Positions 28,826-38,220 of a DNA stretch of 64,000 bases are shown piece after piece (within the stretch, counting starts at the first letter, position 1; each line of letters begins with the position of its first letter). The stretch covers positions 3,720,001-3,784,000 of the forward strand of contig NZ_LT629702.1 in the NCBI RefSeq assembly GCF_900103345.1, written 5' to 3'. The DNA is from Pseudomonas azotoformans. GTDB taxonomy: Bacteria > Pseudomonadota > Gammaproteobacteria > Pseudomonadales > Pseudomonadaceae. The notes beneath the pieces were generated by a model. It saw nothing but the letters and a program-made list of their open reading frames with translations, made no database searches and was not told the DNA's origin. A program made the translations under genes and the position numbers.

Positions 28826-29842
28826 ATGTCTTCCCTGAATCAGGCGCTGCGCGCCGCCCTCGATCATCGTCAAGACCTGATCAGCGAACTGCATGCCCAA
28901 GGCACCGACTGTTACCGGCTGTTCCATGGCAGCCAGGAAGGCGCCGGCGGCCTGACCATCGACCGCTACGGTCCGCAATTGCTGGTGCAGAGCTTCCACC
29001 AATCCCTGGAAACTGCCGACCTGCTGGACCTGCATCAACAGGTCAACCAGTACATGGGCCTGGAGTTGTTGCTGGTGTACAACGATCGCGCCCGTGGCAA
29101 TTCGCGCATCGACCGCGAAGACACGGTGTATCGCGCCGAACCCGCCGCACTGGAGGACCTGGTTGGCCACGAGTGGGGCCTCAGTTACCGCGTACGTGGG
29201 CGGCATGCCGGGCAGGACCCGCTGCTGTTCCTCGACCTGCGTAACACCCGGGGCTGGGTCAAGGCCCACAGCGCCGGCAAAAGCGTGCTCAACCTGTTCG
29301 CCTACACCTGCGGCGTGGGCCTGAGCGCCGCCGCCGGTGGCGCCCGCGAGGTGTGCAACCTGGACTTCGCCGAGGGCAACCTAGCGGTGGGTCGCGAAAA
29401 CGGTTTGCTGAACCCGCAATTGCCGAACATGGAGTTCGTACAGTCCGACTACTTCCCAGCGATTCGTCAATTGGCGGGTCTGCCGATCACCCAGCGTCGT
29501 GGGCAAAAGCTGCCGAGTTATCCGCGCCTGGAGCAACGTCAATACGACCTGGTGCTGCTGGATCCACCGGCCTGGGCCAAGAGCGCATTCGGCACCGTCG
29601 ACCTGCTGCGCGACTACCAGAGCCTGCTCAAGCCTGCACTACTGGCGACTGCCGACAATGGCGTGCTGATCTGCTGCAACAACCTGGCGAAAGTCAGCAT
29701 GGAGGATTGGCGCGAACAGGTACTGCGTTGTGCAGAAAAAGTCGGGCGCCCGGTGCGTGACTGGCAAATCATGACGCCTGGAGCGGACTTCCCATCCCAG
29801 GATCAGCAACCGCCCCTGAAAACCCTGATACTTCAGCTGTAA
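28826..29842 (+). CDS. Class I SAM-dependent methyltransferase, RlmI/RlmK-like
   Basis: A 338-residue COG1092-type methyltransferase. The C-terminal Rossmann domain shows LNLFAYTCGVGLSAAAGGA (motif I) and LVLLDPPAWAKS (motif IV) with NNGVLICCNN-like motif VI. The N-terminus TIDRYGPQLLVQSF resembles the EEHD/central domain of RlmI, but the PUA domain present in RlmI is missing, so the protein is about 60 residues shorter. It probably methylates rRNA (m5C) or another nucleic acid; the target cannot be fixed here. Confidence 0.82.
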   Translation: MSSLNQALRAALDHRQDLISELHAQGTDCYRLFHGSQEGAGGLTIDRYGPQLLVQSFHQSLETADLLDLHQQVNQYMGLELLLVYNDRARGNSRIDREDTVYRAEPAALEDLVGHEWGLSYRVRGRHAGQDPLLFLDLRNTRGWVKAHSAGKSVLNLFAYTCGVGLSAAAGGAREVCNLDFAEGNLAVGRENGLLNPQLPNMEFVQSDYFPAIRQLAGLPITQRRGQKLPSYPRLEQRQYDLVLLDPPAWAKSAFGTVDLLRDYQSLLKPALLATADNGVLICCNNLAKVSMEDWREQVLRCAEKVGRPVRDWQIMTPGADFPSQDQQPPLKTLILQL

Positions 29843-29930
29843 GAGGTTTCTCAAAGGCCCTTGCTCTTCGGAACCGAAAACCCGTGCCATACTCCAAGGC
29901 ACTCCTGTTTGACATAGATGGCGCCGCCCC

Positions 29931-32849
29931 ATGCCCAAAGGATTGATTCGCGCCGCTGGCGCCTTGTTGACCGCACTTGCCCTGTACAGCTTGCTGGGCT
30001 TTTTGATTCTCCCCGGCATCGCCCTTCGCATCGCCAACCAACAGTTGGCCAATTACGCCACGGTGCCGGCACGGATCGAGCGAATCGAGCTCAACCCGTT
30101 CAGCCTGGAGTTGACCCTGTGGGGCCTGAAGATCGGTGAGCCCGGCAAGGAACAGGTCGGGTTCGAACGCCTCTACGCCAACCTGCAGATCGACAGCCTC
30201 TGGACCCGTGCCCTGCACCTGGCCGACGTACAGCTGGACAAGCCCAAGACCGAATTGCTGTTCGACAAGTCCGGCCAACTCAACCTGGCGCAGTTGTTCA
30301 AGCTGCCGCCCAGCGAGCCAACACCGGCCAATCCTGATGCCAAACCCTTCCCGTTGCGTATTGACAGCATCAAGCTGGCTAGCGGCTATGTGCACTTCGA
30401 AGACTTGCGTCCCAGCGAGCCCATCGAGTTCCTCTACGACACACTCGACTTCGAGCTGAAAAACCTCAGCACCCTGCCTGAAGATAATGCCGACATGACC
30501 CTGGTCGCAGCCGGCCCGGCAGGTGGGCAGATCGACTGGAAAGGCAATTTCAGCCTGGTGCCGATCACCTCCGAAGGTACGTTGAAAGTCACCAACGGCA
30601 AGATGAAAGCCTGGTGGCCCTATGTACGTGATGCACTGCCACTGGTGCTTGAAGACGGCGTGCTCAACTTCAGTACCGAATACAAGTTCAGCCTGGCCAA
30701 AGAGACCGAGCTGAACCTGACCAACACCGCCGCCAGCATCGCGCCCTTTGCCATCAAGGCACCGGACGGCCGCCCATTGGTACGCCTGGAACGCCTGGAC
30801 GTCAGCGAAACCACCGTGGACCTGGCCAAGCAGCAAGTGGTGGTCGGCAAGATCCGCAGCAACAAACTGGAAACCTGGGCGGCCCTTGAGGCCGACGGGC
30901 AACTGGACTGGCAGAAACTGTTCGCCAGCCAGCCGAGCAAACCGGCCAAGGCGCCGGAACCGAAAAACGCACCCGCCACCGCCGACTCGCCAAAAGCCGA
31001 ACCTGCCGCGCCCAGCAAACCCTGGCAAGTTCTGCTCAAGGACGTGCAACTGCGTAACTATCAGGTGCACCTGGCTGACCGCCAGGCCAAGCCGGCGGTA
31101 GCGCTGGAACTCGGCCCGCTGAACGTCGACGTACAGAACTTCGACAGCCTCAACCAGAGCCCGTTTACCTTGAAGCTCGACAGCGGCGTGGGCAAGCAAG
31201 GCAAGCTCCAGGCGACCGGCGAGGTCAACCTCAACCCGGTCAGTGCCAAGCTGAAAGTGAACACCCAGGACATCGACCTGCGGGTGGCCCAGTCCTACAT
31301 CAGCCCGTTCATCCGCCTGGAACTGCGCAGCGGCATGCTCGGCAGCAATCTGGATGTGAACCTGAAAAGCACTGATCCTCTGAAGCTTCAGGTCACCGGC
31401 CGTGCGCAGGTCGACCAATTGCACACCCTGGACACCCTCAAGACCCGCGACTTCCTCAAATGGCAGCGCCTGGTGCTTGAAGGCGTGAACTACCAGCACG
31501 GCGACAGCCTGTCGATCGACAAGGTCAACCTGCTGCAGCCGTATGCGCGCTTCATGATCAACGATGACCGCACCACCAACGTTGATGACCTGCTGATTCC
31601 GCAAGCGCCCGACAAAGGTCCCAAGCCCGCCAGCAAGGACAAACCCTTGGGTATTCGTATCGGGCAAATTGCGATCAATGACGGCTCGGCCAATTTTGCC
31701 GACTTCAGCCTCACACCCAACTTCGCCACCGCGATTCAACAGCTCAACGGGCAGATCGGCACCATCGACAGTCGCCAGGCCAAACCGGCCAGCGTCGACA
31801 TCAAGGGCAAGGTTGATCGCTATGCACCAGTAACCATCAAGGGCAGCGTGAACCCGTTCGACCCGATGGCGGCGCTGGACATTGCGACCAGCTTCAAACG
31901 TGTCGAACTGACCACCCTGACGCCTTATTCCGGCAAGTTCGCCGGCTTCCGTATCCGCAAGGGCCGCCTGAACCTCGACCTGCACTACGTGATCACCAAG
32001 GGCCAGTTGAAGGCCGAGAACAAAGTGGTGGTTGAGCAACTGCAACTGGGCGAGAAAGTCGACAGCGCCGATGCCGTGGACTTGCCGATTCGCCTGGCCA
32101 TCGCGCTGCTCAAGGACAGTGACGGCAAGATCTCCATCGAACTGCCGGTCACCGGTGACTTGAACAACCCGCAATTCAGTGTGATGCCGATCGTCTGGCA
32201 GACCCTGCGTAACCTGGTAGTGCGCGCGGCAACGGCGCCCTTCAAGTTTATCGGTGGGCTGGTGACGGGCGGCGGCTCGGAAGATCTCGGCAATGTGTCG
32301 TTCGCTGCAGGCTCCAGCGAGTTGAACAAAGATGCGGAAGGCGCCCTGAACACGCTGGCTAAAGCACTTAAGGAACGCCCTACCCTGCGCCTGGAAATCG
32401 AAGGCACAGCGGCGGCCAGCAGCGATGGGCCATTCCTTGCCGCCCAGCGGCTGGAGCGCGAATACCAGTACAACTACTACAAGATTCTTCAACGTCGTGG
32501 CGACAAAGTACCCGCCCAGGCGTCGTTACTTGTCGTACCCGAGAAGGAAAAAGCGCCATTGCTGGAAGGCATCTACCGCACCCGCCTGAAACAACAACCG
32601 CCTGCCGAATGGAAGGACCTGAGCAGCGATGACCGCAGCGCGAAATTGCGCGACGGCGTGATCAAGTTCTGGAGTGGCAGCGACGTGCTGCTGCGCCAAC
32701 TCGGTCAGGACCGCGCCAGCACCATCAAGGACTACCTGGTGGATAAGGGGCAGCTGGAAGATGATCGGGTGTACTTCATCGATGCCAACCTGGGCCAGGC
32801 TGAGAAAGATGGCCGGGTGGTTACGCCAATGCATCTGGATGCCGAGTAA
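29931..32849 (+). CDS. DUF748 (AsmA-like) envelope protein with OmpA-like C-terminus
   Basis: A 972-residue envelope protein. One membrane anchor lies at the N-terminus (ALLTALALYSLLGFLILPGIAL), followed by PARIERIELNPFSLELTLWG, the start of DUF748 typical of AsmA-like, beta-rich proteins. A Pro/Ala/Lys-rich linker lies near 340-365. The DUF748 repeat VKGSVNPFDPMAALDI-like block occurs around 640. From about residue 790, VSFAAGSSELNKDAEGALNTL and later TIKDYLVDKG resemble a split OmpA-type peptidoglycan-binding fold. AsmA-like proteins are thought to bridge phospholipids across the periplasm. Its function in Pseudomonas is not established; a REPIN follows it. Confidence 0.8.
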   Translation: MPKGLIRAAGALLTALALYSLLGFLILPGIALRIANQQLANYATVPARIERIELNPFSLELTLWGLKIGEPGKEQVGFERLYANLQIDSLWTRALHLADVQLDKPKTELLFDKSGQLNLAQLFKLPPSEPTPANPDAKPFPLRIDSIKLASGYVHFEDLRPSEPIEFLYDTLDFELKNLSTLPEDNADMTLVAAGPAGGQIDWKGNFSLVPITSEGTLKVTNGKMKAWWPYVRDALPLVLEDGVLNFSTEYKFSLAKETELNLTNTAASIAPFAIKAPDGRPLVRLERLDVSETTVDLAKQQVVVGKIRSNKLETWAALEADGQLDWQKLFASQPSKPAKAPEPKNAPATADSPKAEPAAPSKPWQVLLKDVQLRNYQVHLADRQAKPAVALELGPLNVDVQNFDSLNQSPFTLKLDSGVGKQGKLQATGEVNLNPVSAKLKVNTQDIDLRVAQSYISPFIRLELRSGMLGSNLDVNLKSTDPLKLQVTGRAQVDQLHTLDTLKTRDFLKWQRLVLEGVNYQHGDSLSIDKVNLLQPYARFMINDDRTTNVDDLLIPQAPDKGPKPASKDKPLGIRIGQIAINDGSANFADFSLTPNFATAIQQLNGQIGTIDSRQAKPASVDIKGKVDRYAPVTIKGSVNPFDPMAALDIATSFKRVELTTLTPYSGKFAGFRIRKGRLNLDLHYVITKGQLKAENKVVVEQLQLGEKVDSADAVDLPIRLAIALLKDSDGKISIELPVTGDLNNPQFSVMPIVWQTLRNLVVRAATAPFKFIGGLVTGGGSEDLGNVSFAAGSSELNKDAEGALNTLAKALKERPTLRLEIEGTAAASSDGPFLAAQRLEREYQYNYYKILQRRGDKVPAQASLLVVPEKEKAPLLEGIYRTRLKQQPPAEWKDLSSDDRSAKLRDGVIKFWSGSDVLLRQLGQDRASTIKDYLVDKGQLEDDRVYFIDANLGQAEKDGRVVTPMHLDAE

Positions 32850-32871
32850 CGTCTGAGCAACACTATCCAAA

Positions 32872-32961
32872 TGTGGGAGCGGGCTTGCTCGCGAAAGCGG
32901 AGTGTCAGTCACCGGATGCATTGACTGATCTACCGCATTCGCGGGCAAGCCCGCTCCCACA
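32872..32961. repeat. REPIN 3
   Basis: Two 24-base inverted arms (TGTGGGAGCGGGCTTGCTCG and so on) differ at one position and enclose 42 bp. The core is GAGCGGGCTTGC rather than the GAGCGAGCTTGC of the other two copies, so it belongs to a different REP subtype. Confidence 0.92.
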
Positions 32962-33007
32962 CTTTATTTTCATCTGCCCTTCCCATGTATTCCAACCCAT
33001 AATAGAA

Positions 33008-33035
33008 CAGGCCCCGACATAAATGCCGGGGCCTG
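33008..33035 (-). terminator. Terminator-like hairpin for the BON-domain gene
   Basis: A perfect nine-base stem (CAGGCCCCG / CGGGGCCTG) with a ten-base loop lies about 110 bp past the stop at 33143. On the minus strand it is followed by TTCTATTAT. A second hairpin, GACCACA-TCCG-TGTGGTC, lies at 33040-33057. Confidence 0.6.
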
Positions 33036-33142
33036 TAATGACCACATCCGTGTGGTCGGTCGCATGAACTCCAGAGGTGCATTTGGGTGGATATCTAACT
33101 CACCCTTAGCCGCCGCCGTCCAGTTCAGACGAAAACGATGCG

Positions 33143-33763
33143 TTACTCTGCTTTCAGACCATCGGCCGATACAGCTTTAACGCCTTTGATTTTCTTGGTG
33201 ATGTTCACCGCGGTAGTTTTCTGAGCTTCAGTAACCGGTGCGGTCGAAGACAGGGACACTACGCCTTTGTTGGTTTCGACTTTGATGTCGGTACCAGGAA
33301 TGCCTTTCTCGGTAACCAGGTCAGCTTTTACTTTGGTGGTGATCCAGGTGTCCGAAGTGGACTCTTTGGCACCAGCCGCTGCGCTTTTGGTTTTGTCGAT
33401 GTTGTCAGCCTTGGTAGCGCCGCCAGCCATCAGGCCGTCAGCAGAAACGGCAGTTACACCTTTGATTTTCTTGGTGATGGCTACAGCAGTGGCTTTTTGC
33501 GAATCGGAGATCGCAACGGTCGAGGACAGGGAAACCACGCCTTTGTTGGTTTCTACCTTGATGTCCGAACCAGGAATACCTTTCTCGGTCAGCAGGTCAG
33601 CTTTGACTTTGGTAGTGATCCAAGTGTCCGAAGTGGTTTCTTTAGCCTTGGTGACTTCACCGGCGGCCAAGGTCATTGGAGCTTGGGAAGTCTGGGCAAA
33701 GGCCACGTTAGCACCCATGGCCAGGGTCAGAGCGGTAGCAGTAGCGAGAGCGAACTTCTTCAT
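33143..33763 (-). CDS. Periplasmic protein with two tandem BON domains
   Basis: A 206-residue exported protein. The signal peptide MKKFALATATALTLAMGANVAFA precedes two BON domains at about residues 42-111 and 134-203. The two 70-residue units are identical at 58 positions, including TSDTWITTKVKADL, KVETNKGVVSLSST and KIKGV.AVSADGL, so they look recently duplicated. BON domains bind phospholipid or membranes and occur in the osmotically induced OsmY, which also has two; an envelope-stress role is likely but unproven. It is a stand-alone gene with its own promoter region (33764-34000) and terminator. Confidence 0.9.
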   Translation of the reverse strand: MKKFALATATALTLAMGANVAFAQTSQAPMTLAAGEVTKAKETTSDTWITTKVKADLLTEKGIPGSDIKVETNKGVVSLSSTVAISDSQKATAVAITKKIKGVTAVSADGLMAGGATKADNIDKTKSAAAGAKESTSDTWITTKVKADLVTEKGIPGTDIKVETNKGVVSLSSTAPVTEAQKTTAVNITKKIKGVKAVSADGLKAE

Positions 33764-33916
33764 ACGAGTAACTCCTGTTTTATTGAAAGTCTGCAGTGTG
33801 TAAACCTTGATGCTGCAGCGTTAACAGGGTTATTGCAGGCAGTGTGCCAAGTCCGCACAAGCAATTAAATCCTTTATAAACAATGAGTTATAAAAAACCT
33901 GAAAATCCGGATTCGT

Positions 33917-33956
33917 GCAACTTGCATGATGCCGGCTGAGCCTGCATGCAAGTTGC
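33917..33956. repeat. 12-bp inverted repeat between the BON gene and pnp
   Basis: GCAACTTGCATG at 33917-33928 and CATGCAAGTTGC at 33945-33956 are exact complements around a 16-base spacer. On the plus strand a T-containing stretch (GGCTTTTGCTTT) follows. No coding sequence overlaps it. It could be an operator upstream of the BON gene or the 3' end of an unmapped RNA. Confidence 0.5.
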
Positions 33957-34007
33957 GGCTTTTGCTTTGCATTAAGCGCCTGATTTTTAGGTACTTTCCT
34001 GCTGCCA

Positions 34008-34038
34008 TAAAAAAAGGACTCCGAAGAGTCCTTTTTTT
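34008..34038 (-). terminator. Terminator of the rimP-pnp operon
   Basis: Stem AGGACTC-TTCG-GAGTCCT on the minus strand with a TTCG tetraloop, flanked by seven As and followed by seven Ts. It lies about 20 bp past the pnp stop and looks functional on both strands. Confidence 0.95.
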
Positions 34039-34059
34039 CAGCGTGAAACCTGGGGGTGA

Positions 34060-36165
34060 TTAAACGCCCGAAGCCTTGGCTGCTGCTACGTCCTTGATGG
34101 ACAGCTTGATACGGCCGCGGTTGTCCACGTCCAGTACCAACACTTCCACTTCCTGGCCTTCCTTCAGAATGTCGGTGACTTTCTCAACGCGAGCGTCGCT
34201 CAGCATGGAGATGTGCACCAGACCGTCTTTGCCCGGCAGGATGTTCACGAATGCGCCGAAGTCGACGATGCGCTCAACCTTACCGACATAGATCTTGCCG
34301 ATCTCGGCCTCGGCAGTGATGCCCAGGACGCGCTGACGTGCTGCTTCAGCCGCTTCCTTGGTTTCGCCGAAAATCTTGATCGAGCCGTCGTCTTCGATGT
34401 CGATCGACGCCTTGGTCTCTTCGCAGATCGCACGGATGGTCGCGCCGCCTTTACCGATAACATCACGGATTTTGTCGGTGTCGATTTTCATCGCGATCAT
34501 GGTCGGAGCATTTTCCGACAGTTCGGTACGGGACTGACCAATGATCTGGTTCATCTGGCCGAGGATGTTCAGGCGCGCTTCCAGGGCTTGGCCCAGGGCG
34601 ATTTCCATGATCTCTTCGGTGATGCCCTTGATCTTGATGTCCATCTGCAGCGCGGTCACACCTTTGGCGGTACCGGCTACCTTGAAGTCCATGTCGCCCA
34701 GGTGGTCTTCGTCGCCCAGGATGTCGGTCAGGATGGCGAACTTCTCGCCTTCTTTAACCAGGCCCATGGCGATACCGGCAACCGGCGCCTTCATCGGCAC
34801 ACCGGCGTCCATCAGTGCCAGGGACGCACCGCAAACGGAAGCCATGGAGCTGGAACCGTTGGATTCGGTGATTTCCGACACGACACGGATGGTGTACGGG
34901 AACACGTCAGCGGCAGGCAGCATGGCCTGGACCGAACGGCGGGCCAGACGGCCGTGACCGATTTCGCGACGACCAGCGCCACCCATGCGACCACACTCGC
35001 CCACCGAAAACGGAGGGAAGTTGTAGTGCAGCATGAACGGGTCTTTTTTCTCGCCTTCCAGGGTGTCCAGCAGCTGTGCGTCACGGGCGGTACCCAGGGT
35101 CGCGACTACCAGGGCCTGAGTTTCACCACGGGTGAACAGGGCCGAACCGTGAGTCTTCGGCAGAACGCCGACTTCGATGTTCAGCGGACGAACGGTGCGA
35201 GTGTCGCGACCGTCGATACGTGGCTTGCCGTTAACGATGTTTTCGCGAACGGTGCGGTATTCGATTTCGCCGAACGCCGCTTTTACTTCGCTGGAGGAAG
35301 GCTGGCCTTCTTCACCGGACAGCTTGGCCACAACCTGGTCCTTCAGCTCGCCCAGGCGAGCGTAACGATCGGCCTTGACGGTGATGGTGTAGGCGTCGGA
35401 GATGGCAGCACCGAACTCGGAGCGGATAGCGCCCAGCAGTTCGGTGGCTTCAGCCTGTGGAGCCCAGGCCCAAGTTGGTTTGGCAGCTTCGGCAGCCAGT
35501 TCTTTAACCGCGTTGATCACGGACTGGAACTCGTCGTGAGCAAACAGTACCGCACCCAGCATCTGGTCTTCGGTCAGCTCTTTGGCTTCCGATTCAACCA
35601 TCAGCACGGCTTCCGAAGTACCGGCAACGACCATGTCCAGGCTCGATGCTTTCAGTTGCTCGTAAGTCGGGTTCAGCAGGTAGCCGGTGCTTTCGTGGAA
35701 TGCAACGCGGGCAGCGCCGATCGGGCCATCGAAAGGAATACCGGAGATAGCCAGGGCGGCCGAGGTACCGATCATCGCAGCGATGTCCGGATCGGTCTTC
35801 TTGCTGGTGGAAACGACGGTGCAGACAACCTGCACTTCGTTCATGAAGCCTTCTGGGAACAGCGGACGGATCGGACGGTCGATCAGTCGGGAAGTCAGGG
35901 TTTCTTTCTCGGAAGGACGGCCTTCGCGCTTGAAGAAACCGCCAGGGATCTTACCGGCAGCGTAAGTCTTTTCCTGGTAGTGAACGGACAGAGGGAAGAA
36001 GCCTTTGCTCGGGTCAGCGGTCTTGGCGCCAACAACGGTCACCAGTACGGTAACGTCGTCATCAACGGTAACCAGCACTGCGCCGGAGGCTTGACGGGCG
36101 ATACGGCCTGTCTCGAGGGTAACGGTCGACTGACCGAACTGGAATTTTTTGATAACCGGGTTCAC
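34060..36165 (-). CDS. pnp: Polyribonucleotide nucleotidyltransferase (PNPase)
   Basis: A 3'-5' phosphorolytic exoribonuclease of the RNA degradosome. The 701 residues contain two RNase PH domains ([19 protein letters not shown] at the N-terminus; [21 protein letters not shown] in parts in the second), an internal helical domain, the KH domain with [10 protein letters not shown], and a C-terminal S1 domain with [17 protein letters not shown] and GLVHIS. It follows rpsO after 194 bp; in E. coli this intergenic region is the RNase III/PNPase autoregulation site, and the long leader here allows the same. Confidence 0.98.
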   Translation of the reverse strand: MNPVIKKFQFGQSTVTLETGRIARQASGAVLVTVDDDVTVLVTVVGAKTADPSKGFFPLSVHYQEKTYAAGKIPGGFFKREGRPSEKETLTSRLIDRPIRPLFPEGFMNEVQVVCTVVSTSKKTDPDIAAMIGTSAALAISGIPFDGPIGAARVAFHESTGYLLNPTYEQLKASSLDMVVAGTSEAVLMVESEAKELTEDQMLGAVLFAHDEFQSVINAVKELAAEAAKPTWAWAPQAEATELLGAIRSEFGAAISDAYTITVKADRYARLGELKDQVVAKLSGEEGQPSSSEVKAAFGEIEYRTVRENIVNGKPRIDGRDTRTVRPLNIEVGVLPKTHGSALFTRGETQALVVATLGTARDAQLLDTLEGEKKDPFMLHYNFPPFSVGECGRMGGAGRREIGHGRLARRSVQAMLPAADVFPYTIRVVSEITESNGSSSMASVCGASLALMDAGVPMKAPVAGIAMGLVKEGEKFAILTDILGDEDHLGDMDFKVAGTAKGVTALQMDIKIKGITEEIMEIALGQALEARLNILGQMNQIIGQSRTELSENAPTMIAMKIDTDKIRDVIGKGGATIRAICEETKASIDIEDDGSIKIFGETKEAAEAARQRVLGITAEAEIGKIYVGKVERIVDFGAFVNILPGKDGLVHISMLSDARVEKVTDILKEGQEVEVLVLDVDNRGRIKLSIKDVAAAKASGV

Positions 36166-36359
36166 GGTGTCCTACCTTCTTTGTGGCTCTTGGGGAACTT
36201 GTCTTCTTGCGAAATTCTTGGGCAATGCCGGGAATCGGCCCGACGCTCGTCCAGGGTAAAACGTGTATCCAGATAAAACTTGAGGCTGGGAGCCTGCCAT
36301 GGGCCTGCGGGAATCCCACTGGCACACGGCAGACAACCAACCTCTAGCGCAATCGCTTA

Positions 36360-36629
36360 TTAGCGACGCAGACCCAGGCGACCGATCAGAGTCTGATAAC
36401 GACCCAGATCCTTGCCTTTCAGGTAGTCCAGCAGCTTACGGCGCTGGTTTACCATGCGGATCAGACCACGACGCGAGTGGTGATCTTTACCGTTGGCCTT
36501 GAAGTGACCTTGCAGCTTGTTGATGTTGTGGGTCAGCAGTGCAACTTGCACTTCTGGCGAACCAGTGTCACCAACAGCTTGCTGATAGTCAGCAACGATT
36601 TGTGCTTTTTCTTGAACGTCGAGAGCCAT
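36360..36629 (-). CDS. rpsO: 30S ribosomal protein S15
   Basis: A primary 16S rRNA-binding protein of the small subunit. The 89 residues are the invariant length, with [20 protein letters not shown] and [20 protein letters not shown] visible. It sits in the conserved order truB-rpsO-pnp. A hairpin-forming sequence (CAGGGATTTGTCCCTG) lies in the 115-bp gap upstream and could belong to an S15 autoregulatory leader, as known in E. coli. AAGGA precedes the ATG. Confidence 0.98.
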   Translation of the reverse strand: MALDVQEKAQIVADYQQAVGDTGSPEVQVALLTHNINKLQGHFKANGKDHHSRRGLIRMVNQRRKLLDYLKGKDLGRYQTLIGRLGLRR

Positions 36630-36744
36630 GAGGCAATCCTTTTTTCAGGAAACCACCCAAAGGGCAGTTTCAACAGGCCAGGGACAAATCCCTGTATCTA
36701 AAAATGAGTGTTGACCGTGCCTGTTAACAGCCACACTCGTTCGG

Positions 36745-37662
36745 TCATTCTGACCGAATCAGTCGACGTGGCGCTATACGCCCGTCTTCGCTCACTTCAC
36801 CGATACCGATAAAGCGACCGTTATGATCCTGTACTCGCACCATGCCGAACTTCGGGGCATCCGGAGCGCGTACCGGCTGGCCGTTGAGCCAGTAGAACGC
36901 GCTGTGCTCCGAGAAGTGCAGCAATGGCCAATCGAGCAAACCGCTGTCCGATGGCATCAGGAAGCGATCAACTGCTTCATTGCCGCCTTCGGCATGCACC
37001 GCTTCCAACTCTTCCAACGTGACCGTCTGGGCCAGACTGAAAGGACCGGCCTGGGTGCGTCGTAGTTCTGCAACGTACGCGCCGCAACCGAGCTTTTCAC
37101 CAATATCTTCCACCAGGGTACGGATATAGGTGCCTTTGCTGCAGTCCACGGCCAAGCGGGCGGTGTCGCCTTCACAGGCGAGTAATTCCAAGCGCGCAAT
37201 AGTAACAGAACGCGGTTCGCGCTCCACTACTTCGCCCGCACGTGCCAGCTTGTAAAGCGGTTGCCCATCACGCTTGAGCGCCGAGTACATCGGCGGTATC
37301 TGACTGATTTGCCCACGAAAACCGGGTAAAGCAGCTTCGATATCAGCACGACCAACGGTCACGTCGCGAACCTGCAAAACGTCACCTTCGGCGTCGGCCG
37401 TGGTGGTGGTCTTGCCCAATTGCATCAGGGTTTCGTAACCCTTGTCGGAATCGAGCAGGTATTGGGAGAACTTGGTGGCCTCGCCAAAGCACAGCGGCAA
37501 CACGCCGGTGGCCAGGGGGTCGAGGCTGCCGGTGTGCCCGGCCTTTTCGGCATTGAGCAGCCAGCGGACCTTCTGCAACGCGGCATTGGAGGTAAAGCCA
37601 ATGGGCTTGTCGAGCAGAATGATGCCGCTGACGTTGCGACGGATACGTTTGACCTGAGCCAC
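36745..37662 (-). CDS. truB: tRNA pseudouridine(55) synthase
   Basis: Converts U55 of the T-loop in all elongator tRNAs to pseudouridine. The 305 residues include [14 protein letters not shown], the catalytic motif [16 protein letters not shown] with its Asp, [16 protein letters not shown], and the C-terminal RNA-binding region with [14 protein letters not shown]. It lies 3 bp after the rbfA stop and is part of the rimP-to-pnp operon. Confidence 0.97.
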   Translation of the reverse strand: MAQVKRIRRNVSGIILLDKPIGFTSNAALQKVRWLLNAEKAGHTGSLDPLATGVLPLCFGEATKFSQYLLDSDKGYETLMQLGKTTTTADAEGDVLQVRDVTVGRADIEAALPGFRGQISQIPPMYSALKRDGQPLYKLARAGEVVEREPRSVTIARLELLACEGDTARLAVDCSKGTYIRTLVEDIGEKLGCGAYVAELRRTQAGPFSLAQTVTLEELEAVHAEGGNEAVDRFLMPSDSGLLDWPLLHFSEHSAFYWLNGQPVRAPDAPKFGMVRVQDHNGRFIGIGEVSEDGRIAPRRLIRSE

Positions 37663-37665
37663 CGC

Positions 37666-38061
37666 TTACTCCTTGGCGTCTTCAGGTGTGGACGGGTGCT
37701 GGCTGTCTTCCGCCACGGCGCGCTCGATCAGGGCCGAGAGGTGCGCACCTCGCACAACGCTTTCGTCGTAGTGGAAATGCAACTGGGGAACGCTGCGCAG
37801 CTTCATTTCACGGGCCAACTGCATACGCAGGAAACCTGCAGCGGAGTTGAGCACCTTGATGCTTTGCGCGATTTCTTCGCTGTTGTCCTGGCCCATCACG
37901 GTGATGAAAATCTTGGCGTGACCCACGTCACGGCTCACTTCAACGGCGGTGATGGTGACCAGGCCAACGCGTGGGTCTTTGACTTCGCGACGGATCAGTT
38001 GGGCCAGCTCGCGCTGCATCTGATCGCCGATACGCTGGGTACGGCTGTATTCTTTTGCCAT
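37666..38061 (-). CDS. rbfA: 30S ribosome-binding factor A
   Basis: A late-stage 30S assembly factor needed for 16S 5'-end maturation and cold adaptation. The 131 residues show the KH-type fold sequence [22 protein letters not shown], the AKIFITVMG strand, and the family signature [15 protein letters not shown] short acidic tail follows. It is positioned between infB and truB, with 159 bp to the infB stop. Confidence 0.97.
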   Translation of the reverse strand: MAKEYSRTQRIGDQMQRELAQLIRREVKDPRVGLVTITAVEVSRDVGHAKIFITVMGQDNSEEIAQSIKVLNSAAGFLRMQLAREMKLRSVPQLHFHYDESVVRGAHLSALIERAVAEDSQHPSTPEDAKE

Positions 38062-38220
38062 GTCTTGTTACCTGTTACTGCCACACGGTGAAACCCGTGG
38101 GGTCTGAAAGCGGCAAACGCCCGGCCTGACAAAAGCCAGACCGGGCGTTGCGTTTAGAGTCCGTACACTGCGCGGGGCATTTGCATGCCCACGCGCTGCG
38201 TGGCTCCTGAAGTGCGCGAG

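Noticed and set aside
29769..32492. 907-codon open frame antisense to the DUF748 gene
   Set aside because: Shadow of the coding strand; low-complexity composition and no recognisable motif.
34213..36276. 687-codon open frame antisense to pnp
   Set aside because: No start context and no family resemblance; pnp on the opposite strand is certain.
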